From the NCBI GenBank assembly GCA_964057225.1, contig OZ059895.1, positions 23,384,688 to 23,448,687 of the forward strand: a stretch of 64,000 nt of DNA, written 5' to 3'. Position numbers and translations under genes: made by a program. Below, one piece after another: positions 11,489 through 23,900 of the stretch. Origin of the DNA: Auanema rhodensis (Eukaryota > Nematoda > Chromadorea > Rhabditida > Rhabditidae). The stretch's first letter is position 1, and each line of letters opens with the position of its first letter. The notes below the pieces were generated by a model. It was not told where the DNA came from. It worked only from the letters and a program-made list of their open reading frames with translations, and ran no database searches.

Positions 11489-13590
11489 TTTTTAAGCTGC
11501 GTCGATCTGTGTTATCAGATTTGCGCTAGCTTAAAAATGCACCGAGATATCAACTGATATATGTTCACACTTATATCCTCGATTTTCACCCTGAAGAATT
11601 AATTTTTTCGTTGAATAACAATGTCCATCGTCTTTGCCTTGAAAAAAGGAATCTAAAAACATCTACTTTTTGCTAAATTATTTTGAAATTTTTCGAAAAA
11701 ATTTTTGTCAAAATGTTTTTGGAAGCAATGTTGAGTGTACATGGAAACTCAACATACACTAATGCATCATTTTTCAAACGATCATAACTAATTTTTGTAT
11801 TAAGCGTTTCTCAATGTAGTATAGTGCATTCGATGCGGATTTTTAAGCTGCGTCGTTCTGTGTTATCAGATTTGCGCTAGCTTAAAAATGCACCGAGATA
11901 TCAACTGATATAAGTTCACACTTATATCCTCGATTTTCACCCTGAAGAATTAATTTTTTCGTTGAATAACAATGTCCATCGTCTTTGCCTTGAAAAAAGA
12001 AATCTAAAAACATTTACTTTTTGCTAAATTATTTTGAAATTTTTCGAAAAAATTTTTGTCAAAATGTTTTTAGAAGCAATGTTGAGTGTACATGGAAACT
12101 CAACATACACTAATGCATCATTTTTCAAACGATCATAACTAATTTTTGTATTAAGCGTTTCTCAATGTAGTATAGTGCATTCGATGCGGATTTTTAAGCT
12201 GCAATGATCTGTGTTATCAGATTTGCGCTAGCTTAAAAATGCACCGAGATATCAACTGATATAAGTTCACACTTATATCCTCGATTTTCACCCTGAAGAA
12301 TTAATTTTTTCGTTGAATAACAATGTCCATCGTCTTTGCCTTGAAAAAAGAAATCTAAAAACATCTACTTTTTGCTAAATTATTTTGAAATTTTTCGAAA
12401 AAATTTTTGTCAAAATGTTTTTGGAAGCAATGTTGAGTGTACATGGAAACTCAACATACACTAATGCATCATTTTTCAAACGATCATAACTAATTTTTGT
12501 ATTAAGCGTTTCTCAATGTAGTATAGTGCATTCGATGCAGATTTTTAAGCTGCGTCGATCTGTGTTATCAGATTTGCGCTAGCTTAAAAATGCACCGAGA
12601 TATCAACTGATATATGTTCACACTTATATCCTCGATTTTCACCCTGAAGAATTAATTTTTTCGTTGAATAACAATGTCCATCGTCTTTGCCTTGAAAAAA
12701 GGAATCTAAAAACATCTACTTTTTGCTAAATTATTTTGAAATTTTTCGAAAAAATTTTTGTCAAAATGTTTTTGGAAGCAATGTTGAGTGTACATGGAAA
12801 CTCAACATACACTAATGCATCATTTTTCAAACGATCATAACTAATTTTTGTATTAAGCGTTTCTCAATGTAGTATAGTGCATTCGATGCGGATTTTTAAG
12901 CTGCGTCGATCTGTTTTATCAGATTTGCGCTAGCTTAAAAATGTTTTTTTTTTCACTTTTAAGTTCACACTTATATCCTCGATTTTCACTCTGAAGAATT
13001 AATTTTTTCGTTGAATAACAATGTCCATCGTCTTTGCCTTGAAAAAACAAATCTAAAAACATCTACTTTTTGCTAAATTATTTTGAAATTTTTCGAAAAA
13101 ATTTTTGTCAAAATGTTTTTGGAAGCAATGTTGAGTGTACATGGAAACTCAACATACACTAATGCATCATTTTTCAAACGATCATAACTAATTTTTGTAT
13201 TAAGCGTTTCTCAATGTAGTATAGTGCATTCGATGCGGATTTTTAAGCTGCGTCGATCTGTTTTATCAGATTTGCGCTAGCTTAAAAATGCACCGAGATA
13301 TCAACTGATATAAGTTCACACTTATATCCTCGATTTTCACCCTGAAGAATTAATTTTTTCGTTGAATAACAATGTCCATCGTCTTTGCCTTGAAAAAAGG
13401 AATCTAAAAACATCTACTTTTCGCTAAATTATTTTGAAATTTTTCGAAAAAATTTTTGTCAAAATGTTTTTGGAAGCAATGTTGAGTGTACATGGAAACT
13501 CAACATACACTAATGCATCATTTTTCAAACGATCATAACTAATTTTCGTATTAAGCGTTTCTCAATGTAGTATAGTGCATTCGATGCGGA
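11489..13590 (+). repeat. Six-unit higher-order repeat, copy 1 (U34-U39: a b c a p f)
   Basis: The block is 2102 bp long, six units less the 4 bp missing from the poly-T unit. The b unit has ACATTTAC and the c unit ends GATGCAGA. The next copy follows directly in the same order. Confidence 0.88.
12893..13239 (+). repeat. Poly-T variant unit U38 (347 bp)
   Basis: It has the same 17-bp poly-T replacement, TCACTCTGAAG and CA at 160-161 as U18. It has T308, whereas U18 has C308. Confidence 0.9.
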
Positions 13591-15692
13591 TTTTTAAGCT
13601 GCGTCGATCTGTGTTATCAGATTTGCGCTAGCTTAAAAATGCACCGAGATATCAACTGATATATGTTCACACTTATATCCTCGATTTTCACCCTGAAGAA
13701 TTAATTTTTTCGTTGAATAACAATGTCCATCGTCTTTGCCTTGAAAAAAGGAATCTAAAAACATCTACTTTTTGCTAAATTATTTTGAAATTTTTCGAAA
13801 AAATTTTTGTCAAAATGTTTTTGGAAGCAATGTTGAGTGTACATGGAAACTCAACATACACTAATGCATCATTTTTCAAACGATCATAACTAATTTTTGT
13901 ATTAAGCGTTTCTCAATGTAGTATAGTGCATTCGATGCGGATTTTTAAGCTGCGTCGTTCTGTGTTATCAGATTTGCGCTAGCTTAAAAATGCACCGAGA
14001 TATCAACTGATATAAGTTCACACTTATATCCTCGATTTTCACCCTGAAGAATTAATTTTTTCGTTGAATAACAATGTCCATCGTCTTTGCCTTGAAAAAA
14101 GAAATCTAAAAACATTTACTTTTTGCTAAATTATTTTGAAATTTTTCGAAAAAATTTTTGTCAAAATGTTTTTAGAAGCAATGTTGAGTGTACATGGAAA
14201 CTCAACATACACTAATGCATCATTTTTCAAACGATCATAACTAATTTTTGTATTAAGCGTTTCTCAATGTAGTATAGTGCATTCGATGCGGATTTTTAAG
14301 CTGCAATGATCTGTGTTATCAGATTTGCGCTAGCTTAAAAATGCACCGAGATATCAACTGATATAAGTTCACACTTATATCCTCGATTTTCACCCTGAAG
14401 AATTAATTTTTTCGTTGAATAACAATGTCCATCGTCTTTGCCTTGAAAAAAGAAATCTAAAAACATCTACTTTTTGCTAAATTATTTTGAAATTTTTCGA
14501 AAAAATTTTTGTCAAAATGTTTTTGGAAGCAATGTTGAGTGTACATGGAAACTCAACATACACTAATGCATCATTTTTCAAACGATCATAACTAATTTTT
14601 GTATTAAGCGTTTCTCAATGTAGTATAGTGCATTCGATGCAGATTTTTAAGCTGCGTCGATCTGTGTTATCAGATTTGCGCTAGCTTAAAAATGCACCGA
14701 GATATCAACTGATATATGTTCACACTTATATCCTCGATTTTCACCCTGAAGAATTAATTTTTTCGTTGAATAACAATGTCCATCGTCTTTGCCTTGAAAA
14801 AAGGAATCTAAAAACATCTACTTTTTGCTAAATTATTTTGAAATTTTTCGAAAAAATTTTTGTCAAAATGTTTTTGGAAGCAATGTTGAGTGTACATGGA
14901 AACTCAACATACACTAATGCATCATTTTTCAAACGATCATAACTAATTTTTGTATTAAGCGTTTCTCAATGTAGTATAGTGCATTCGATGCGGATTTTTA
15001 AGCTGCGTCGATCTGTTTTATCAGATTTGCGCTAGCTTAAAAATGTTTTTTTTTTCACTTTTAAGTTCACACTTATATCCTCGATTTTCACTCTGAAGAA
15101 TTAATTTTTTCGTTGAATAACAATGTCCATCGTCTTTGCCTTGAAAAAACAAATCTAAAAACATCTACTTTTTGCTAAATTATTTTGAAATTTTTCGAAA
15201 AAATTTTTGTCAAAATGTTTTTGGAAGCAATGTTGAGTGTACATGGAAACTCAACATACACTAATGCATCATTTTTCAGACGATCATAACTAATTTTTGT
15301 ATTAAGCGTTTCTCAATGTAGTATAGTGCATTCGATGCGGATTTTTAAGCTGCGTCGATCTGTTTTATCAGATTTGCGCTAGCTTAAAAATGCACCGAGA
15401 TATCAACTGATATAAGTTCACACTTATATCCTCGATTTTCACCCTGAAGAATTAATTTTTTCGTTGAATAACAATGTCCATCGTCTTTGCCTTGAAAAAA
15501 GGAATCTAAAAACATCTACTTTTCGCTAAATTATTTTGAAATTTTTCGAAAAAATTTTTGTCAAAATGTTTTTGGAAGCAATGTTGAGTGTACATGGAAA
15601 CTCAACATACACTAATGCATCATTTTTCAAACGATCATAACTAATTTTCGTATTAAGCGTTTCTCAATGTAGTATAGTGCATTCGATGCGGA
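13591..15692 (+). repeat. Six-unit higher-order repeat, copy 2 (U40-U45: a b c a p f)
   Basis: It is also 2102 bp long and in the same order and with the same markers (ACATTTAC in b, GATGCAGA in c, poly-T in p) as 11489-13590. The poly-T units start at 12893 and 14995, exactly 2102 bp apart. A third copy starts at 15693 (a b c a) but passes into b c instead of p f. Confidence 0.88.
14995..15341 (+). repeat. Poly-T variant unit U44 (347 bp)
   Basis: It carries the same replacement and linked variants as U38, plus one private change (TTTTTCAGACG for TTTTTCAAACG, near 15279). Confidence 0.9.
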
Positions 15693-18500
15693 TTTTTAAG
15701 CTGCGTCGATCTGTGTTATCAGATTTGCGCTAGCTTAAAAATGCACCGAGATATCAACTGATATATGTTCACACTTATATCCTCGATTTTCACCCTGAAG
15801 AATTAATTTTTTCGTTGAATAACAATGTCCATCGTCTTTGCCTTGAAAAAAGGAATCTAAAAACATCTACTTTTTGCTAAATTATTTTGAAATTTTTCGA
15901 AAAAATTTTTGTCAAAATGTTTTTGGAAGCAATGTTGAGTGTACATGGAAACTCAACATACACTAATGCATCATTTTTCAAACGATCATAACTAATTTTT
16001 GTATTAAGCGTTTCTCAATGTAGTATAGTGCATTCGATGCGGATTTTTAAGCTGCGTCGTTCTGTGTTATCAGATTTGCGCTAGCTTAAAAATGCACCGA
16101 GATATCAACTGATATAAGTTCACACTTATATCCTCGATTTTCACCCTGAAGAATTAATTTTTTCGTTGAATAACAATGTCCATCGTCTTTGCCTTGAAAA
16201 AAAAAATCTAAAAACATCTACTTTTTGCTAAATTATTTTGAAATTTTTCGAAAAAATTTTTGTCAAAATGTTTTTAGAAGCAATGTTGAGTGTACATGGA
16301 AACTCAACATACACTAATGCATCATTTTTCAAACGATCATAACTAATTTTTGTATTAAGCGTTTCTCAATGTAGTATAGTGCATTCGATGCGGATTTTTA
16401 AGCTGCAATGATCTGTGTTATCAGATTTGCGCTAGCTTAAAAATGCACCGAGATATCAACTGATATAAGTTCACACTTATATCCTCGATTTTCACCCTGA
16501 AGAATTAATTTTTTCGTTGAATAACAATGTCCATCGTCTTTGCCTTGAAAAAAGAAATCTAAAAACATCTACTTTTTGCTAAATTATTTTGAAATTTTTC
16601 GAAAAAATTTTTGTCAAAATGTTTTTGGAAGCAATGTTGAGTGTACATGGAAACTCAACATACACTAATGCATCATTTTTCAAACGATCATAACTAATTT
16701 TTGTATTAAGCGTTTCTCAATGTAGTATAGTGCATTCGATGCAGATTTTTAAGCTGCGTCGATCTGTGTTATCAGATTTGCGCTAGCTTAAAAATGCACC
16801 GAGATATCAACTGATATATGTTCACACTTATATCCTCGATTTTCACCCTGAAGAATTAATTTTTTCGTTGAATAACAATGTCCATCGTCTTTGCCTTGAA
16901 AAAAGGAATCTAAAAACATCTACTTTTTGCTAAATTATTTTGAAATTTTTCGAAAAAATTTTTGTCAAAATGTTTTTGGAAGCAATGTTGAGTGTACATG
17001 GAAACTCAACATACACTAATGCATCATTTTTCAAACGATCATAACTAATTTTTGAATTAAGCGTTTCTCAATGTAGTATAGTGCATTCGATGCGGATTTT
17101 TAAGCTGCGTCGTTCTGTGTTATCAGATTTGCGCTAGCTTAAAAATGCACCGAGATATCAACTGATATAAGTTCACACTTATATCCTCGATTTTCACCCT
17201 GAAGAATTAATTTTTTCGTTGAATAACAATGTCCATCGTCTTTGCCTTGAAAAAAGAAATCTAAAAACATCTACTTTTTGCTAAATTATTTTGAAATTTT
17301 TCGAAAAAATTTTTGTCAAAATGTTTTTAGAAGCAATGTTGAGTGTACATGGAAACTCAACATACACTAATGCATCATTTTTCAAACGATCATAACTAAT
17401 TTTTGTATTAAGCGTTTCTCAATGTAGTATAGTGCATTCGATGCGGATTTTTAAGCTGCAATGATCTGTGTTATCAGATTTGCGCTAGCTTGAAAATGCA
17501 CCGAGATATCAACTGATATAAGTTCACACTTATATCCTCGATTTTCACCCTGAAGAATTAATTTTTTCGTTGAATAACAATGTCCATCGTCTTTGCCTTG
17601 AAAAAAGAAATCTAAAAACATCTACTTTTTGCTAAATTATTTTGAAATTTTTCGAAAAAATTTTTGTCAAAATGTTTTTGGAAGCAATGTTGAGTGTACA
17701 TGGAAACTCAACATACACTAATGCATCATTTTTCAAACGATCATAACTAATTTTTGTATTAAGCGTTTCTCAATGTAGTATAGTGCATTCGATGCGGATT
17801 TTTAAGCTGCAATGATCTGTGTTATCAGATTTGCGCTAGCTTAAAAATGCACCGAGATATCAACTGATATATGTTCACACTTATATCCTCGATTTTCACC
17901 CTGAAGAATTAATTTTTTCGTTGAATAACAATGTTCATCGTCTTTGCCTTGAAAAAAGGAATCTAAAAACATCTACTTTTTGCTAAATTATTTTGAAATT
18001 TTTCGAAAAAATTTTTGTCAAAATGTTTTTGGAAGCAATGTTGAGTGTACATGGAAACTCAACATACACTAATGCATCATTTTTCAAACGATCATAACTA
18101 ATTTTTGTATTAAGCGTTTCTCAATGTAGTATAGTGCATTCGATGCGGATTTTTAAGCTGCGTCGATCTGTGTTATCAGATTTGCGCTAGCTTAAAAATG
18201 CACCGAGATATCAACTGATATAAGTTCACACTTATATCCTCGATTTTCACCCTGAAGAATTAATTTTTTCGTTGAATAACAATGTTCATCGTCTTTGCCT
18301 TGAAAAAAGGAATCTAAAAACATCTACTTTTTGCTAAATTATTCTGAAATTTTTCGAAAAAATTTTTGTCAAAATGTTTTTGGAAGCAATGTTGAGTGTA
18401 CATGGAAACTCAACATACACTAATGCATCATTTTTCAAACGATCATAACTAATTTTTGTATTAAGCGTTTCTCAATGTAGTATAGTGCATTCGATGCGGA
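15693..18500 (+). repeat. Units U46-U53, order a b c a b c g h
   Basis: U47 is a b unit with A at 160, giving an uninterrupted ten-A run. U48 ends GATGCAGA, and U49 has GAATTA (A310). The same three markers in the same order found the three-unit repeat at 20951. U51 has GCTTGAAAATG, a private change. U52 is the first full-length g unit and U53 the first h unit (ATTCTGAAATT). Confidence 0.8.
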
Positions 18501-18851
18501 TTTTTAAGCTGCGTCGATCTGTGTTATCAGATTTGCGCTAGCTTAAAAATGCACCGAGATATCAACTGATATAAGTTCACACTTATATCCTCGATTTTCA
18601 CCCTGAAGAATTAATTTTTTCGTTGAATAACATCGTCCATCGTCTTTGCCTTAAAAAAAGGAATCTAAAAACATCTACTTTTTGCCAAATTATCTTGAAA
18701 TTTTTTGAAAAAATTTTTGTCAAAATGTTTTTGGAAGCAATGTTGAGTGTACATGGAAACTCAACATACACTAATGCATCATTTTTCAAACGATCATAAC
18801 TAATTTTTGTATTGAGCGTTTCTCAATGTAGTATAGTGCATTCGATGCGGA
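18501..18851 (+). repeat. Divergent i-type unit U54
   Basis: It carries a linked set of changes: CATCGTCC for CAATGTCC, CTTAAAAAAAGG for CTTGAAAAAAGG, ATCTTG for ATTTTG, TTTTTTG for TTTTTCG and TATTGAG for TATTAAG. Other i units are U78 (26918), U91 (31481), U97 (33587, with TATTAAG), U100 (34640), U111 (38501), U114 (39554), U153 (53242) and U159 (55348). U54 alone has GCCAAAT at 184-190. That removes a minus-strand TAG and leaves a 63-codon open frame (18598-18789), which I regard as accidental. Confidence 0.88.
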
Positions 18852-19904
18852 TTTTTAAGCTGCGTCGATCTGTTTTATCAGATTTGCGCTAGCTTAAAAA
18901 TGCACCGAGATATCAACTGATATAAGTTCACACTTATATCCTCGATTTTCACCCTGAAGAATTGATTTTTTCGTTGAATAACAATGTCCATCGTCTTTGC
19001 CTTGAAAAAAGGAATCTAAAAACATCTACTTTTTGCTAAATTATTTTGAAATTTTTCGAAAAAATTTTTGTCAAAATGTTTTTGGAAGCAATGTTGAGTG
19101 TACATGGAAACTCAACATACACTAATGCATCATTTTTCAAACGATCATAACTAATTTTTGTATTAAGCGTTTCTCAATGTAGTATAGTGCATTCGATGCG
19201 GATTTTTAAGCTGCGTCGTTCTGTGTTATCAGATTTGCGCTAGCTTAAAAATGCACCGAGATATCAACTGATATAAGTTCACACTTATATCCTCGATTTT
19301 CACCCTGAAGAATTAATTTTTTCGTTGAATAACAATGTCCATCGTCTTTGCCTTGAAAAAAGAAATCTAAAAACATTTACTTTTTGCTAAATTATTTTGA
19401 AATTTTTCGAAAAAATTTTTGTCAAAATGTTTTTAGAAGCAATGTTGAGTGTACATGGAAACTCAACATACACTAATGCATCATTTTTCAAACGATCATA
19501 ACTAATTTTTGTATTAAGCGTTTCTCAATGTAGTATAGTGCATTCGATGCGGATTTTTAAGCTGCAATGATCTGTGTTATCAGATTTGCGCTAGCTTAAA
19601 AATGCACCGAGATATCAACTGATATAAGTTCACACTTATATCCTCGATTTTCACCCTGAAGAATTAATTTTTTCGTTGAATAACAATGTCCATCGTCTTT
19701 GCCTTGAAAAAAGAAATCTAAAAACATCTACTTTTTGCTAAATTATTTTGAAATTTTTCGAAAAAATTTTTGTCAAAATGTTTTTGGAAGCAATGTTGAG
19801 TGTACATGGAAACTCAACATACACTAATGCATCATTTTTCAAACGATCATAACTAATTTTTGTATTAAGCGTTTCTCAATGTAGTATAGTGCATTCGATG
19901 CAGA
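18852..19904 (+). repeat. Units U55-U57 (T23/GG unit, b, c)
   Basis: U55 has T23, A74, GG and GAATTGATTT, the last shared with U79 and U92, which also follow i units. U56 is b with ACATTTAC and U57 is c with GATGCAGA, both as in the six-unit repeat. The neighbouring markers suggest that a g h i insertion was placed into an a b c a p f context. Confidence 0.75.
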
Positions 19905-20248
19905 TTTTTAAGCTGCGTCGATCTGTGTTATCAGATTTGCGCTAGCTTAAAAATGTTTTTTTTTTCACTTTTATCACACTTATATCCTCGATTTTCACTC
20001 TGAAGAATTAATTTTTTCGTTGAATAACAATGTCCATCGTCTTTGCCTTGAAAAAACAAATCTAAAAACATCTACTTTTTGCTAAATTATTTTGAAATTT
20101 TTCGAAAAAATTTTTGTCAAAATGTTTTTGGAAGCAATGTTGAGTGTACATGGAAACTCAACATACACTAATGCATCATTTTTCAAACGATCATAACTAA
20201 TTTTTGTATTAAGCGTTTCTCAATGTAGTATAGTGCATTCGATGCGGA
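19905..20248 (+). repeat. Poly-T variant unit U58 (344 bp)
   Basis: It has the same 17-bp poly-T replacement as U18, U38 and U44, but three more bases are lost after it: AAGTTCACAC becomes ATCACAC. It has G23 where the other three have T23. It is therefore a derived member, possibly recombined near position 23. Confidence 0.9.
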
Positions 20249-20950
20249 TTTTTAAGCTGCGTCGATCTGTTTTATCAGATTTGCGCTAGCTTAAAAATGC
20301 ACCGAGATATCAACTGATATAAGTTCACACTTATATCCTCGATTTTCACCCTGAAGAATTAATTTTTTCGTTGAATAACAATGTCCATCGTCTTTGCCTT
20401 GAAAAAAGGAATCTAAAAACATCTACTTTTCGCTAAATTATTTTGAAATTTTTCGAAAAAATTTTTGTCAAAATGTTTTTGGAAGCAATGTTGAGTGTAC
20501 ATGGAAACTCAACATACACTAATGCATCATTTTTCAAACGATCATAACTAATTTTCGTATTAAGCGTTTCTCAATGTAGTATAGTGCATTCGATGCGGAT
20601 TTTTAAGCTGCGTCGATCTGTGTTATCAGATTTGCGCTAGCTTAAAAATGCACCGAGATATCAACTGATATATGTTCACACTTATATCCTCGATTTTCAC
20701 CCTGAAGAATTAATTTTTTCGTTGAATAACAATGTCCATCGTCTTTGCCTTGAAAAAAGGAATCTAAAAACATCTACTTTTTGCTAAATTATTTTGAAAT
20801 TTTTCGAAAAAATTTTTGTCAAAATGTTTTTGGAAGCAATGTTGAGTGTACATGGAAACTCAACATACACTAATGCATCATTTTTCAAACGATCATAACT
20901 AATTTTTGTATTAAGCGTTTCTCAATGTAGTATAGTGCATTCGATGCGGA
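20249..20950 (+). repeat. Units U59-U60, order f a
   Basis: U59 is a standard f unit (T23, A74, GG, C183, C308) and U60 is type a. The order p f a b c (U58-U62) repeats that of the six-unit block. Confidence 0.8.
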
Positions 20951-23900
20951 TTTTTAAGCTGCGTCGTTCTGTGTTATCAGATTTGCGCTAGCTTAAAAAT
21001 GCACCGAGATATCAACTGATATAAGTTCACACTTATATCCTCGATTTTCACCCTGAAGAATTAATTTTTTCGTTGAATAACAATGTCCATCGTCTTTGCC
21101 TTGAAAAAAAAAATCTAAAAACATCTACTTTTTGCTAAATTATTTTGAAATTTTTCGAAAAAATTTTTGTCAAAATGTTTTTAGAAGCAATGTTGAGTGT
21201 ACATGGAAACTCAACATACACTAATGCATCATTTTTCAAACGATCATAACTAATTTTTGTATTAAGCGTTTCTCAATGTAGTATAGTGCATTCGATGCGG
21301 ATTTTTAAGCTGCAATGATCTGTGTTATCAGATTTGCGCTAGCTTAAAAATGCACCGAGATATCAACTGATATAAGTTCACACTTATATCCTCGATTTTC
21401 ACCCTGAAGAATTAATTTTTTCGTTGAATAACAATGTCCATCGTCTTTGCCTTGAAAAAAGAAATCTAAAAACATCTACTTTTTGCTAAATTATTTTGAA
21501 ATTTTTCGAAAAAATTTTTGTCAAAATGTTTTTGGAAGCAATGTTGAGTGTACATGGAAACTCAACATACACTAATGCATCATTTTTCAAACGATCATAA
21601 CTAATTTTTGTATTAAGCGTTTCTCAATGTAGTATAGTGCATTCGATGCAGATTTTTAAGCTGCGTCGATCTGTGTTATCAGATTTGCGCTAGCTTAAAA
21701 ATGCACCGAGATATCAACTGATATATGTTCACACTTATATCCTCGATTTTCACCCTGAAGAATTAATTTTTTCGTTGAATAACAATGTCCATCGTCTTTG
21801 CCTTGAAAAAAGGAATCTAAAAACATCTACTTTTTGCTAAATTATTTTGAAATTTTTCGAAAAAATTTTTGTCAAAATGTTTTTGGAAGCAATGTTGAGT
21901 GTACATGGAAACTCAACATACACTAATGCATCATTTTTCAAACGATCATAACTAATTTTTGAATTAAGCGTTTCTCAATGTAGTATAGTGCATTCGATGC
22001 GGATTTTTAAGCTGCGTCGTTCTGTGTTATCAGATTTGCGCTAGCTTAAAAATGCACCGAGATATCAACTGATATAAGTTCACACTTATATCCTCGATTT
22101 TCACCCTGAAGAATTAATTTTTTCGTTGAATAACAATGTCCATCGTCTTTGCCTTGAAAAAAAAAATCTAAAAACATCTACTTTTTGCTAAATTATTTTG
22201 AAATTTTTCGAAAAAATTTTTGTCAAAATGTTTTTAGAAGCAATGTTGAGTGTACATGGAAACTCAACATACACTAATGCATCATTTTTCAAACGATCAT
22301 AACTAATTTTTGTATTAAGCGTTTCTCAATGTAGTATAGTGCATTCGATGCGGATTTTTAAGCTGCAATGATCTGTGTTATCAGATTTGCGCTAGCTTAA
22401 AAATGCACCGAGATATCAACTGATATAAGTTCACACTTATATCCTCGATTTTCACCCTGAAGAATTAATTTTTTCGTTGAATAACAATGTCCATCGTCTT
22501 TGCCTTGAAAAAAGAAATCTAAAAACATCTACTTTTTGCTAAATTATTTTGAAATTTTTCGAAAAAATTTTTGTCAAAATGTTTTTGGAAGCAATGTTGA
22601 GTGTACATGGAAACTCAACATACACTAATGCATCATTTTTCAAACGATCATAACTAATTTTTGTATTAAGCGTTTCTCAATGTAGTATAGTGCATTCGAT
22701 GCAGATTTTTAAGCTGCGTCGATCTGTGTTATCAGATTTGCGCTAGCTTAAAAATGCACCGAGATATCAACTGATATATGTTCACACTTATATCCTCGAT
22801 TTTCACCCTGAAGAATTAATTTTTTCGTTGAATAACAATGTCCATCGTCTTTGCCTTGAAAAAAGGAATCTAAAAACATCTACTTTTTGCTAAATTATTT
22901 TGAAATTTTTCGAAAAAATTTTTGTCAAAATGTTTTTGGAAGCAATGTTGAGTGTACATGGAAACTCAACATACACTAATGCATCATTTTTCAAACGATC
23001 ATAACTAATTTTTGAATTAAGCGTTTCTCAATGTAGTATAGTGCATTCGATGCGGATTTTTAAGCTGCGTCGTTCTGTGTTATCAGATTTGCGCTAGCTT
23101 AAAAATGCACCGAGATATCAACTGATATAAGTTCACACTTATATCCTCGATTTTCACCCTGAAGAATTAATTTTTTCGTTGAATAACAATGTCCATCGTC
23201 TTTGCCTTGAAAAAAGAAATCTAAAAACATCTACTTTTTGCTAAATTATTTTGAAATTTTTCGAAAAAATTTTTGTCAAAATGTTTTTAGAAGCAATGTT
23301 GAGTGTACATGGAAACTCAACATACACTAATGCATCATTTTTCAAACGATCATAACTAATTTTTGTATTAAGCGTTTCTCAATGTAGTATAGTGCATTCG
23401 ATGCGGATTTTTAAGCTGCAATGATCTGTGTTATCAGATTTGCGCTAGCTTAAAAATGCACCGAGATATCAACTGATATAAGTTCACACTTATATCCTCG
23501 ATTTTCACCCTGAAGAATTAATTTTTTCGTTGAATAACAATGTCCATCGTCTTTGCCTTGAAAAAAGAAATCTAAAAACATCTACTTTTTGCTAAATTAT
23601 TTTGAAATTTTTCGAAAAAATTTTTGTCAAAATGTTTTTGGAAGCAATGTTGAGTGTACATGGAAACTCAACATACACTAATGCATCATTTTTCAAACGA
23701 TCATAACTAATTTTTGTATTAAGCGTTTCTCAATGTAGTATAGTGCTTTCGATGCGGATTTTTAAGCTGCAATGATCTGTGTTATCAGATTTGCGCTAGC
23801 TTAAAAATGCACCGAGATATCAACTGATATAAGTTCACACTTATATCCTCGATTTTCACCCTGAAGAATTAATTTTTTCGTTGAATAACAATGTCCATCG

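Noticed and set aside
12893-13239. Transposon insertion in the poly-T units
   Set aside because: The poly-T segment replaces 21 bp with 17 bp, and I see no target-site duplication, terminal repeats or coding remnant.
18598-18789. 63-codon minus-strand open frame
   Set aside because: It lies inside i-type unit U54 and is open only because T to C at unit position 186 turns a TAG into TGG. Other i units keep the stop. There is no protein-like composition, conserved start context or family resemblance.
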